From Pyropia yezoensis (taxonomy: Eukaryota > Rhodophyta > Bangiophyceae > Bangiales > Bangiaceae): a stretch of 64,000 bases of DNA. Shown here in pieces: positions 43,685 through 53,699 of this stretch. The position numbers and the translations under genes were made by a program. Position 1 is the stretch's first letter. Every line of letters starts with the position of its first letter. The notes under the pieces were generated by a model that had not been told where the DNA came from, did not search any database, and saw only the letters and a list, made by a program, of their open reading frames with translations. The stretch spans positions 3,788,590-3,852,589 of the forward strand of contig CM020619.1 in assembly GCA_009829735.1 (NCBI GenBank), written 5' to 3'.

Positions 43685-44836
43685 ATGGCGACCCAGGCTG
43701 CAGCTGCAGCACGCTCGCCTCTGGCGACCGCCCAAGCGGCATGGCCACCCTGGATGCGCCGTCGCGGGTCGGTATTGTTGCTACTGCCGGCTGTGCTGCT
43801 GGTCGGTGCTCTGCTACACGCGGTGGCTCCCAAGGTGCCCCACCTCCTCGCCGGCCATGGCGCGGAGGTGAGGGCGGTTGACGCCTTTGGCTTTGTCACC
43901 ACCCGCGCCTCGGATGATGCAGGTGCCCTCGCAGAGGGCATTGCCGCCCATGACTGCGCCGCGCTGGGCCGCCGCGTCGAGCCCGCCTGGGTGGACCGCG
44001 AGGCGGCGGTGGCGTCCATCCCCGAGTTTCTCTCCCTCTACGCAGGTCGACAGGTTAAGGAGAATGCGGGGGGCATGAGGGCAGACCATTCATTTGGGCT
44101 CTTCACCGTCGTCCGGGCTCTTCAGCCCAAGGTGTTTATCGAGTCGGGCGTCTTCAAAGCGCATGCATCGTGGCTGGTATCGGCTGCGCTGCCAGGCACC
44201 AAGATTGTGAGCATCGACCCTAACCCTCAGTCGTGTGAGTCTGCGCGGCGGGGCATTGCCGCCGCAGGTGGCGACCCCACGCTGCTGCTGACGTGCATGA
44301 CTGGGGAGCAGTTCGTGGACTTTGCGGCAATCGATTGGGACAGCGTCCTGCCCGGGGAGGACGTGGCGGCGGCGCGAGACTCAACCCTTGTCCTCATTGA
44401 TGACCACAACTCGGGACCCAAACGGCTGATGGAGGCGTCACTGCGCGGATTCACGCACACCATTTTCGATGACAACTACAGCCCTACCATGAAAGGCGAC
44501 ATCTACAGCGTGAAGCAAGCTTGTGCGCGCAGCGATGCAGTGCGGGCGGCGTGGTCGGGCGATATGACGGATCGCTTTGCCACCGTGCGGTCGCGGGGAA
44601 TTCCATGGTCGCGCCACATTGCTGCGGGCGACGCCATGGCCTCCCTCATCGATGAGTATTACGAGCTGCCTCCCCTGGCCACCTTCAACCTCTCCCAGCA
44701 GACACGGGTGTCTGAGTCCGAGACGGCACCACCGCTCGTGTCGACGTTGAACATGTGGCAGTCCACGGGGCTGTCTGCGTTGCCTTTGGAGGAGTACTCG
44801 GCCCACACCCACATTGCGTACGTCAAGCTGCGGTGA
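43685..44836 (+). CDS. Type II membrane protein with methyltransferase-like domain
   Basis: 383 residues. A short N-terminal region ending WMRRRG precedes one transmembrane segment (about 34-55, SVLLLLPAVLLVGALLHAV), the arrangement of a Golgi or ER type II protein. The luminal part includes KVFIESGVFKAHASWLVSAA, then GTKIVSIDPNPQSCESARRG, the glycine motif and acidic strand of a class I SAM-dependent methyltransferase fold. DSTLVLIDDHNSGPKRLMEA and FTHTIFDDNYSPTMKGDIYS follow, resembling the methyltransferase/cephalosporin hydroxylase-like families. The usual GxGxxxG loop is weak (ESGVFKAHAS), so SAM binding is unproven. It may modify glycans or secondary metabolites. An upstream in-frame extension to 43487 lacks coding character. 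Confidence 0.75.
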   Translation: MATQAAAAARSPLATAQAAWPPWMRRRGSVLLLLPAVLLVGALLHAVAPKVPHLLAGHGAEVRAVDAFGFVTTRASDDAGALAEGIAAHDCAALGRRVEPAWVDREAAVASIPEFLSLYAGRQVKENAGGMRADHSFGLFTVVRALQPKVFIESGVFKAHASWLVSAALPGTKIVSIDPNPQSCESARRGIAAAGGDPTLLLTCMTGEQFVDFAAIDWDSVLPGEDVAAARDSTLVLIDDHNSGPKRLMEASLRGFTHTIFDDNYSPTMKGDIYSVKQACARSDAVRAAWSGDMTDRFATVRSRGIPWSRHIAAGDAMASLIDEYYELPPLATFNLSQQTRVSESETAPPLVSTLNMWQSTGLSALPLEEYSAHTHIAYVKLR

Positions 44837-45669
44837 TGGCCGAAGCGGGCGGTGGACGTTGGGGCTCGGCAGTTGCAGATACATGGCAGAGGTTGGAGGG
44901 GACCATTGGGTGGAGTGGGGGGCGGTGGGTTTGGGAGGAAGGAGTGACAAGGCAAACCGCCTTGGGGGTGACTTGCCTCGGTGGTGTAGGGGTTGCGTGC
45001 TACCGGCAGAGCGGCTGTACTGCAGCTGCGCTGATGTCCAACTCGTGGCGACGTCGAGCGTACGCTCTCTGATCGGGAGGGTGTTGATGGCCATACGGCC
45101 GAGCTCCGTTCGTTGTCTTTGCAATCACGACAAGGAACACACTGAACTACTTTTTACTCCCGCTCTCTGCGTCTCTCGCAGTATATGCCGAATGGCCATG
45201 CTAGCGGCAATGACATGCGAGCGGGCAGCACCCCCGCGTGAGACGCTGAGTGCGATTCCGTAGGTATCCCCCGACCCTGGCAGAGAGGTGAGGCAAGGGC
45301 GTCGAGCTACTTGAGAGTTGGCGTCTCGGGGCTCTGCACCGGCGTGTGCGGCCCACCGATGTGGCTGCCAGAGTTTGGGCCACGCGCACGCGGCGATGCC
45401 CGCGGCAACCCCCTCCCCACACATCGAGCGACACACACAGAAGAACACCACCGGGGACGCGACAAGACAGGACTACCAAGAAAGTGTTTGGAGGGTCCCA
45501 GCCCGCGTCACCCGACTCAACGCCCTCCGACACTCGCCCACACCAGCACAATGCTTTAGCACCTCTCTCCGCTGCTAAGCCCCCCCCCACTCCCAGCCCC
45601 CCGCCCCCCTCTCCCGAGCCCCCTATGCTCCCCCTCATGCCGAGAACGGCTCCTCTCAGCCGCCACCCC
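44837..45669. other. Convergent 3' region
   Basis: About 830 bp between the 3' ends of the methyltransferase-like and trypsin-like genes. No gene is recognised. Confidence 0.4.
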
Positions 45670-46680
45670 TTACGCGCCCAGCACCTTCTCCACCCACCAG
45701 TTGAACGCGCGCACCTTGGTGAACAGCGTCGGCTCGGCCAACGGGCACGCGTCGTCGTTGCCCTCCGCCAACGCCCAGTAGCTCGCCACCCCGTAGACCA
45801 CGCTTGACCGCGTCGTCTCCCCAGCGGCTGCCGCGCGGCGCCCCCACAGGGCCCCTCCCGTATCGAGGCGGCACAGGGCAGTATCTTCGAGGCTCTCAAA
45901 GTTGGCACACACCTGGCCGTCCACGTCGAGGGGCGTCTGGCCGGCCAACACTGCCTCGCACACCTCCCAGGGCGTCACCGGCATGAGGCCCGTGTGGAGG
46001 GTGCGGACGGCGCCGCCCCAGGTGGTGCCACTCCCGTTGGCGGCGTTGCCCCCCCAGCCCGACACACGGAGCGTCGGCGGGACCCACCCGTTGGGCGGCA
46101 GCGACGCTGGCACGACGCCCCGCGACGCCCACAAGGCGGCGGTCGGTGCGTCGGCAAGGGTGACGACCGCCAGGTCACCCAGCCGCCCCGCCGGGTCGTA
46201 CCAGGGGAAGGGGGTGACCGCCGCTACGGTGAGGACGTACCCCCCGTACAGGCTGAGGCCCCCCACTCGTGCGGTCGACCCGGCGGTGACGCCACAGCTC
46301 GCGGCGGTGAGGACGTGGCGGTCCGACAAGAGGGAGCCCGTACACCGCAACGTTGCGCCATTGTCAGAAAAAAGGCGGACGAGGAAGGGCGCGCCGCTGA
46401 CGTCAGACAGGGACGTGACCGCCCGGCCGCCACGGATGCGCGACTTGCGCCGGGCGGTGCGGCCGGGCGGAGCGTCCCCCCCTCGACTGGGGGGCGTCCA
46501 GGGGATAGCCCTGGCAGTGGTTGTCGTGGTAGCGGGGGGTGTGCGGGGGGGGGGGGGGACGCCGGCAGCAGCGGCGACGCCCCCAGCAGGCGCCGCTGCC
46601 ACAAAAGCAGGCACCGACACGACCGCAGCGGTGGTGACGGCGGCGGCGACAAGCGCCGCCGTCCACCGACAGAAAACCAT
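45670..46680 (-). CDS. Secreted trypsin-fold protein with two catalytic residues replaced
   Basis: 336 residues from the ATG at 46680. Signal peptide (about 1-30), Thr/Pro/Ala linker, a basic cleavage-like site (RRKSRIRGGRAV, standing where trypsins have R-IVGG), then an S1 peptidase fold. The three catalytic positions can be read. The His position is Ser128 (LTAASC for LTAAHC). The Asp is kept as Asp169 (GDLAVVTL). The Ser position is Thr274 (CRLDTGGAL for CxGDSGGPL). Two of three triad residues are therefore changed, and normal serine protease activity is unlikely. Known inactive S1 homologues act as ligands, regulators or adhesion proteins. Supporting fold motifs are RVSGWGG and YGVASYW. 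Thr might act as nucleophile in principle, but without His this is improbable. Confidence 0.88.
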   Translation of the reverse strand: MVFCRWTAALVAAAVTTAAVVSVPAFVAAAPAGGVAAAAGVPPPPRTPPATTTTTARAIPWTPPSRGGDAPPGRTARRKSRIRGGRAVTSLSDVSGAPFLVRLFSDNGATLRCTGSLLSDRHVLTAASCGVTAGSTARVGGLSLYGGYVLTVAAVTPFPWYDPAGRLGDLAVVTLADAPTAALWASRGVVPASLPPNGWVPPTLRVSGWGGNAANGSGTTWGGAVRTLHTGLMPVTPWEVCEAVLAGQTPLDVDGQVCANFESLEDTALCRLDTGGALWGRRAAAAGETTRSSVVYGVASYWALAEGNDDACPLAEPTLFTKVRAFNWWVEKVLGA

Positions 46681-49491
46681 GATGGGGAAGGGGGGAGGGG
46701 GGGATGGCGAGTCGGCCGCCTGGGGGAGAGATACAAAACAAAAAGTCAGGGATGAACAGGTCCCGGGCAGGGAGAAACCGACTAGGTCAACGGATGAACA
46801 GACCGGCGTGGTCTAATTTGCCCGTCCGCGTCGGTCGCGCAGCAAGGAGGAAGCAAGAGTCGCTCTTGGGGTGTCGGCACCGGCGGTAGAGCGGCAGTGC
46901 CGTGGTGGTGGCAACCGCGGCAACGGCGGCAGGCGGCAGGCGGCCGGGGGCAGAAGGGAGGCGGCAGGCGGTGGTAGCGCGGTGAGCTCTGAACACGGTA
47001 CAGCCACCGACCCATGGTGCCACACCCCGGCTCCTCCCGCGGCGGATAAATAGGCGGCAATCGCGCGCGGTGCTCCGCTGCCCACATGCTGCCGACGGCA
47101 CAGTCAGCGAAACAAGCACTCATGGACACGGCGCAGGGGGCCGCCACGGCGGCCGCGGGCGCGGCCACCCACACAACGCATGCCCCGCGCGTACGCACCC
47201 ACCCCAACCCTGGCGTCCCCCGCCCGGCACTGCCGAGCACTGCACGGGGTCCCCCCCACACAGGGCGGCACCCGGCCACCGACGGGGCTTGCCGCAGCAC
47301 AGGCTAGACACACCGCAAGCCGCCACCCGCGTACCACTGCTGCTGCCGCTGCCATTGCCGCCGCCGCCGCCGCCGGCACTGGCGCCCAGTGAAACGCCGT
47401 TGGGGCCCGCCGCAGCGCGCCACCCCCCGCCCCCCCTCCCTGCCCTCCCACGGCCCACCACCGCCCCGCTGGCCGTCGTCTCCCCCCCCCCGTTGCCCGC
47501 GTGGATCGACAGGGGGTAGTGGGTGAGCACACCCACAAACAGGCGCACCAGCCACGGGCACACTCCCTCCCCCTCTTGAGAAAGAGCAAACAAAAAACGC
47601 GGCTGTCACGCACACGACCGACAGAACCCTCTGCACCCCCCCCCCCCCCAACCCGCAAGCACGTGCCATGACGTGGTATGTAGTGCCGACCGCCGGTCCC
47701 TGCGGCCGGCTGGAGACGGCAGAGAGGGGGGGCGGGGAGGCACGGCGCGCTGCCCTGCCACCGCCCTCCTCGCACGTGGGTGGGGGGTGGCGGTGCCGGT
47801 CGCCCCCTCCCCCTCCTCCCACCCGCCCCGATGACGACCGCACGGGGTGGGAGGACCACTGGGGGGGAGCGCCGTCACACCGTGTCCTTGTGCCGCCCGG
47901 CGTGCAGCCGCAGCCGCACGGCCAGGCAGCCCGGCGGGCCGCGTCACCGCCGGTGGCCGCGCCGCCGGCAGCAGGGCGCCGATATCCATGCATCCACGGG
48001 GGGAGGGTTGAGAGGGGGGGGGGCTGCGGTGGATCATGAGGATGTGATCCTCTCCAGTCGTGCCGCCACTGGGAGTGGAGAGTGCCGCCACCAGTGCGGC
48101 AGCAGCGCCTGTTGGACAAACCGACTGCGGGCCAGAGGGCCAGCAGGTCGCGCAGACGGCAACCGCCGTGTGCAAGGCCGCCGTGGTGGCCCCCCGCCGC
48201 GAGGGGAGCCGAGATCCTGTCCATGTATATCTACTGCTATGTAAATGAAAAACAAAAAAATTGAGAATTGCCTGGGCCAACGCTGCCAAAACAACGGCCG
48301 ACGAAGGCTTGCGGGGTCTGCCAAGCAAAGAGAAAGCTTTTTTTTTATTTAGACGGATTAGCAGGCACTGCGCTGGACCGCGCCAGAGCGCACGCACCCT
48401 TTGCACGGCCGAGCGTGGCCCCGCTCAGCCATCATGTCTGTGCGGGGCCTGCATATGATGCTCTGCCGGCTAGCAGCGCGGCCGCATAAGTGAGCGGGAG
48501 AAAGATGTGTGAGGGGTCGCGCGGAGCACACGACCCTGGACCTTGTGCTTCAATTGGTTAATACGTCCATCCTTTTGCCGCGGCAGTCGGCCAACCACTC
48601 GTCGTGCCGCTGTCCCTGCTGGAACGCCAGTTAGAACCTCACGGGGGTATGAGCGCCACCCGCAACGCTCTGCTTGTCTACGCTGCTCCGCCGCAGGCTG
48701 TGGCCACAGACATCAGGCCTTCGTTTCTGCATGGCAGCTCCCTTTTCCGTCCGTCGCCCGTGTTTATCACCGTGGGCAGCATGGCCAGCTGCGGTAACAC
48801 GACCGTACTCGACCGCCGCGCCGCCAGTACCGTCAGCCGTCCCTTCGCGGCATCCACACTGCAGCCGCCGCCTGGTCACCGCGCCCACAAACCCTACCAC
48901 ACACCCATGATCTTCCTTTTTGTGCTTCCCGCTCTCCCCTGCCCCCGCTTTTCCCCCCCCACCTCCCCCGCCGTCGAACGCGCCGCCGGCCGCGACACCC
49001 GCCGCTTGGCGCTTGAGTATTGCCTTGGCTCCTACTCTCTACCCCTGCTTAACCTGTCCTTGTCCCTCCGCAGACACTGTGAGAGAACGGCCCAGAACGG
49101 GCAGGCAACGGGATGAGCCAGCGCAACTGAGTGACCGAGCACTTCTCTTTATGTCGTTCAGTCAAGGACGTCCTATCCCTCCGCGCCTCTGACATCCAAT
49201 TGCTGAGGCTCATGCGCTCAGCCCCCTACGTATCTGCCGCGGCGGAGCGGCCTCGCATTGGGAGGACCTCCACCGTGTTATACCACAGCGGACTGCAGGC
49301 GTGTGTGCCACGGGCAGTCCCAGCGAGTAGGGGGGGGCTCAGCAAAAATCGTGCGCAGGACGGACGCTATGCGAGATATGACAGAGTGAAGATAGAATTG
49401 TGATGTCTACTGTGGATCGCAAGTGAAGAGCAAAGGATGCCAGCGTCTGGGGGCTATGCTGGCGCTTGATAGGCATGAGGGAGATGTCGCG
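46681..49491. other. Long intergenic region, no gene recognised
   Basis: About 2.8 kb. 46.7-48.0 kb is GC-rich with long competing frames on both strands. 48.2-49.5 kb is of balanced composition. Frames such as 47606-48406 (minus) lack any domain. I see no second tRNA, 5S rRNA or spliceosomal RNA. Confidence 0.4.
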
Positions 49492-49496
49492 AAAAA
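49492..49496 (-). terminator. Pol III terminator of the tRNA gene
   Basis: TTTTT on the minus strand, 20 nt after the discriminator base of the tRNA gene, as expected for RNA polymerase III. Confidence 0.6.
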
Positions 49497-49516
49497 GTAG
49501 TCGCCTTCATAGGATC

Positions 49517-49620
49517 CTCTCCTGGCGAGGAAATCGGGACAAACTCGAACTCGCGATTTCCAGCTTTCATGCTCCGACGAGACATAAGGCTGGCGCCTTA
49601 ACCGACTAGGCTACAGGAGA
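49517..49620 (-). tRNA. tRNA gene with two introns, anticodon probably UAU (Ile)
   Basis: A complete cloverleaf folds on the minus strand. Acceptor TCTCCTG/CAGGAGA (7 bp), linker TA, D stem GCCT/AGGC with loop AGTCGGTTA, base 26 G, anticodon stem CCAGC/GCTGG, variable loop AAATC, T stem GCGAG/CTCGC, discriminator G. The anticodon loop has 24 nt instead of 7 (17-nt intron) and the T loop has 20 nt instead of 7 (13-nt intron after TTCGA). Removing both leaves 74 nt. With the first intron after position 36 the loop is CTTATAA, anticodon UAU, as in isoleucine tRNAs. The U1 and G73 are unusual for Ile, so the amino acid is less sure than the gene. An A box (TAGCCTAGTCGG) is intact, and the B box is interrupted by the second intron. 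Confidence 0.8.
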
Positions 49621-51557
49621 AAATTTTGGACGACAGGCTTGCCGATGTCAATCCCCGGGTACTATATATTTGGTGTGCTTTAATTACAGGTTGTGCACCT
49701 CAGGACTCCCTGCCACCACGAGTGAAACAAAGGGTGCGCACACCCACGACCAGCCAGAGTGGAAGCCGCGCTCACTGCTACACAAGTAAGCACCAGCAAC
49801 GAGCAACTCTCTCGTGGTCATTGGTGTTGCCCAGAGAGCACAGAGTGTCAGCACGCAGAGGCTCGCTTGTCTCGAAGCGGCAAGCACCTGCGCTATGCGC
49901 TATGCGTACTCGTCCGCAGTGGCTCCCGCACGTCTTTTTCCTTGCCACAATTGCATCCCCGCACGAATGCAGTGGGCGTTGCCGTTCCTCAACAGAGACT
50001 GCCGCGAGAGCTGATGCTGGGCAAAGCCCAGCAGAGTGATACGTGCCGGCGAGCGGTCCCTCTGCTGCGGTTTTCACCCATTGACGACGCGAAGGCCAAA
50101 ACGGTCATCGCCACATCTCGTGTCATTCGATGTCCTGCCGGATGGTGACACGCGGGCGCTACTGCGGCTTGCGGGTGACGTGCAACAAGAGAAAAGGTAC
50201 GTTGTTGGCCGGCCTGCACTCCGTTCTGCTGTACTGCTCGCATGGTTTCGTTTTTTTTAAGTGTCTGCTCCGCCCCACATGAAGCGGCGGGAGGGCGCCG
50301 ACACCTCGGGCCTGTCGGGGTGGTGCGCCTTGCCAATCTATCGATTGCGAGGCGTAAGTCTCAAGAGTTACGTTCGTACCAAACTTAATGCTCCTATAAT
50401 GCAATATACTTATATAGATTTAATAAAGCCTTTCTAATGAGACAAGTGGCACAGCAGACTTCACTCCCTCGCCCCCCATGTGAAGATGCCGCCTGTTACC
50501 GCACGAGGCCCATCAGCAAGGACACGGCGGCTGCTGACGGGACAACGTTGTGGTTGTCTCTGCCGCGGATGGTCGAAGTGACCTCAGCGCTGTGATCGGC
50601 CACGACTGGTGGATTATCCATGATTTTGGGTTCGGAGGGCATGGGTGGCTGGCCCAGGCACACGGGGGGATATGTGTGATGAAGGGTGGGGAGACCGGGG
50701 AGGAAAAGGGACACCGTCAGCCATCAGGCATCAAGCGGCTGTCCCCTACAGTACAGAGTGGGGGGGCCACTACGAGCGTTGGATATCGGCCACCCGCCAT
50801 TGGAGGTCCATGATCGCCCCCATTGGGAAAAAACGTATGGAGTCTGCCCACCCACCTCACCCCGTCGGCGTCGGGCGCGCCGTCCCGGGATGGCATCCCA
50901 CGAGCCCCCGCTTTTCTTCCGCCCCGCCCGACGATGAGGCGGGCGGGTCCTGTACATACGTGTACCCAAACGTCCACTCCCACTGCTCAGGTGCGTGAAC
51001 GTACAGTACAGTACAGTACGTAGGTGCCCCGCAGCTCGCGGACTCGCGGCCCCTCGCAACGTTGTTGCGTGCCGACGGTCACCGTCACGGTCGTCCCACC
51101 ATCGCGCCCCGGGGGCCGCACCGTGGGGTTGCACGGCGCCACCTCGTCGGGTGTCGTGGGGGGGGGGCACCCGCCGTTGGGGTCGCGTTGTCCTTTCCGC
51201 TCGTGGCCGGGTCGCCGCACGCCACACCCATCCACGGCGCACGGCGCGTGGCAGCGACCAGAGCGTCGGGGTGGGGTGGCACCGAGCCCCTCCCAGCGGT
51301 GCGCGCACGCCCCTCCACCCAGCTTCCCCAATGGAGGGGGTGCTGTGGCGGTGCTCCTCAGCCTCGAGGAAAGCCACATATTCACAGCCGTACCGGGTCG
51401 TGAAAGCAGTCGACCTGCTGGTGGGCTGCGTGCCAGGCCGTCGAGTATCACCGTACAGAGGTGGTGGCCTCCGTCGTGGTCGCGACGGCTCTTGTTGGGG
51501 GCTCCACCGCGGCCTCTCCGCCGCCTTGTCGCACCCTTCCCCTCTGATTACCCGGCC
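49621..51557. other. Region between tRNA and M13 peptidase gene
   Basis: About 1.9 kb. It is AT-richer around 50.2-50.5 kb, with an AATAAA at about 50420 that I cannot tie to a gene. A short GTACA microsatellite lies at 51001-51019. The last 500 bp are GC-rich and open in the M13 frame but lack coding character. No gene is recognised. Confidence 0.4.
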
Positions 51558-53699
51558 ATGGCGCCCCTGCACCGCACCGTCGGTGGGGTCCTGCTGCTCG
51601 CCGTCACCGCGGCGGCCGCGGCGGGGGCCCCAGCGGCGGCTGATGAGCTGCTGGACCTGACCCCCGACGCGCTGGCCGACTCCATCCTGGCGGACATGAA
51701 CATGACCGCCGACCCCTGCGATGACGCGTACGAGTACGCGTGTGGGGGTTGGATTGCCAAGCACACCATCCCCGCCCATGAGAAGGGTGTTGGCCGCGCC
51801 TACCGGACGATCAGAGGGCGGGTGCGGGTGGCCCTGGACGCCATGTTCCGTGGCGAGATGGCGACGACCAAGCCGGGCATCCTCTACGCCGACTGCATGG
51901 CCGACCGCCCCGATGACCTATCCACACTCGGGCGCTTTGGCCCCGCCCTCCACCCGCTGGTGGCCGACGGCACGTACGAGTCCGTGGTGACAGCGGTGGC
52001 CACCCTTCACAGCAATTATGGGGGCATGCCGCTCGTGGAGCCAAGCGCCACCAACAACCGGATGGTTGCGGACCAGATGACGCTGTGGATGGATCGGCCG
52101 TCGGTGGGCATGTCGTCGGAAGGCTACAAGCCAAAGACGCCCGAGGACGAGGCGCTGCAGTCGGCGTACAAAAAGTTCCTGAAGGTCATGATGACCACCG
52201 CCGCTGAGGCCGGGCTCCTCGGCACCACCCCCGCCGCGGGCCTGGAAGGCTCTGGCTTTGCCACCGTCGACGAGGCGGCCGACGCGGTGTACGCGTTTGA
52301 GGAGAAGATCCGCGCGTTCCGGACGATCGGCTACAAGGCGTGGAAGGAGCTGCAGAACCCGCCACGGTACATCTTTACGCCGCTGGCGGGGACGCCCGAC
52401 CTCGAGTTCCCGGCCGCCCTGATGAAGCTGCTCGGCGTCAAGCTGCCGGCGGACGGTCAGGTGGTGTGCAAGTACCCCAAGTACCACGCGGCGCTCAACG
52501 ACTGGCTCAAGGCCGAGGTGGTGGGCAACGTTGGTTCTGCAAGGGCTACCCTGCAGGCCTACCTTGCGATGAAGGCCACCCGGTCGTTTTCCTCTCGGGG
52601 GTTGACAGGCCCCACCGCGGCCGCGGCGTTCGATCAGTACAAGACGGTGGTCAAGGGCTCCAAGGCGCCCCCCCCCAAGCTGAATTTGTGCGTTAGCCAC
52701 GTAGCCGACTTGTTCCCCGCGGAGGTCGGTGCCGCCTTTACTGCCAAGTTTTTTTCGGCGGAGAAGGTCCAGTTTGCAACGGACATGGTGTCTGACATCC
52801 GCGCCGCGTACAAGGGCATCATCCAGCGCGCGGAGTGGATGGACACCCCGACGCGGACGGCGGCGCTACAGAAGCTGTCGCAGATGGGCCAAGTCGTCGC
52901 TGACGTGACCCCCAACGCCGGCGACGACACGTCGGCGGTGGTGGTGACCAAGGGCAAGTACGCCGAGTCCTTCCTGTCAGCCGCCCTCCACCACTGGCGC
53001 ATCCAGTGGGTGCGGCTGTCGCAGCCTCGGGCGGCCAAGGAGGTCAGCCTGCGTCCGTGGGAGACCAACGCGCGGTACAGCTCGGGCCGCAACGAGTTCA
53101 CCATCCCCGTGGGCATCCTACAGGTGCCCTTCTTCGCCCCCAACATGCCCCACGCACTGACGTTTGGCGCCGTTGGGCGGACCATGGGACATGAAATCAC
53201 GCATGGATTCGACAACCGCGGCCGCCGCTTTGACGGCCGGGGCGTGTACGTCAACTGGTGGTCCGAGTCGACCAACGCGGCGTTTGAGAAGAAGGCCCAG
53301 TGCTTTATCGACCTCTTCAACACCTACGTGCCGCCCGACCTGCCGGGCATGCACGTGGATGGGGAGAATACGCTGCCCGAAAACCTGGCCGACGCGGGGG
53401 GCGTCAAGGCGTCGTGGGAGGCCTTCCAGGCGCGCGTGGCGGGCCGCAAGACGGGCCCGCGCAACGCCAAGCTCCACGCCCTCTTCAACGACGACCAGCT
53501 GTTTGCGCTCGGCTTTGCGCAGACGTGGTGCCGCAAGTACACGGTGGAGGCCCAGCGCAAGCGCCTGGCCGACGACGTGCACTCGCCAGGCCGCTTCCGC
53601 GCAGAGGGCACCCTCTCCCAGTTCCCGCCGTTTGCCGCGGCCTTCAAGTGCAAGTCGGGCGCCCGGTACAACCCGCCCAAGCGGTGTTCGCTGTGGTGA
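51558..53699 (+). CDS. M13 (neprilysin-type) zinc metallopeptidase, secreted
   Basis: 713 residues from the ATG at 51558. M13 enzymes are zinc endopeptidases that cut short extracellular peptides. Signal peptide (about 1-25, VGGVLLLAVTAAAAAGA), then the family start DPCDDAYEYACGGWIAKHTIP. The catalytic domain shows NARYSSGRNEFTIPVGILQV, FGAVGRTMGHEITHGFDNRG with zinc ligands His545 and His549 and catalytic Glu546, and DGENTLPENLADAGGVK with the third ligand Glu608. DQLFALGFAQTWCRK, DVHSPGRFRAEGTLSQFPPF and the closing CSLW complete the pattern. No membrane anchor remains, so it is predicted to be secreted rather than type II like neprilysin. Length fits the family. No intron is needed. Confidence 0.95.
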   Translation: MAPLHRTVGGVLLLAVTAAAAAGAPAAADELLDLTPDALADSILADMNMTADPCDDAYEYACGGWIAKHTIPAHEKGVGRAYRTIRGRVRVALDAMFRGEMATTKPGILYADCMADRPDDLSTLGRFGPALHPLVADGTYESVVTAVATLHSNYGGMPLVEPSATNNRMVADQMTLWMDRPSVGMSSEGYKPKTPEDEALQSAYKKFLKVMMTTAAEAGLLGTTPAAGLEGSGFATVDEAADAVYAFEEKIRAFRTIGYKAWKELQNPPRYIFTPLAGTPDLEFPAALMKLLGVKLPADGQVVCKYPKYHAALNDWLKAEVVGNVGSARATLQAYLAMKATRSFSSRGLTGPTAAAAFDQYKTVVKGSKAPPPKLNLCVSHVADLFPAEVGAAFTAKFFSAEKVQFATDMVSDIRAAYKGIIQRAEWMDTPTRTAALQKLSQMGQVVADVTPNAGDDTSAVVVTKGKYAESFLSAALHHWRIQWVRLSQPRAAKEVSLRPWETNARYSSGRNEFTIPVGILQVPFFAPNMPHALTFGAVGRTMGHEITHGFDNRGRRFDGRGVYVNWWSESTNAAFEKKAQCFIDLFNTYVPPDLPGMHVDGENTLPENLADAGGVKASWEAFQARVAGRKTGPRNAKLHALFNDDQLFALGFAQTWCRKYTVEAQRKRLADDVHSPGRFRAEGTLSQFPPFAAAFKCKSGARYNPPKRCSLW

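Noticed and set aside
47606..48406. 266-codon minus-strand frame with a hydrophobic stretch
   Set aside because: It is interrupted by homopolymer-derived low complexity, no domain is recognisable, and competing frames are of equal quality.
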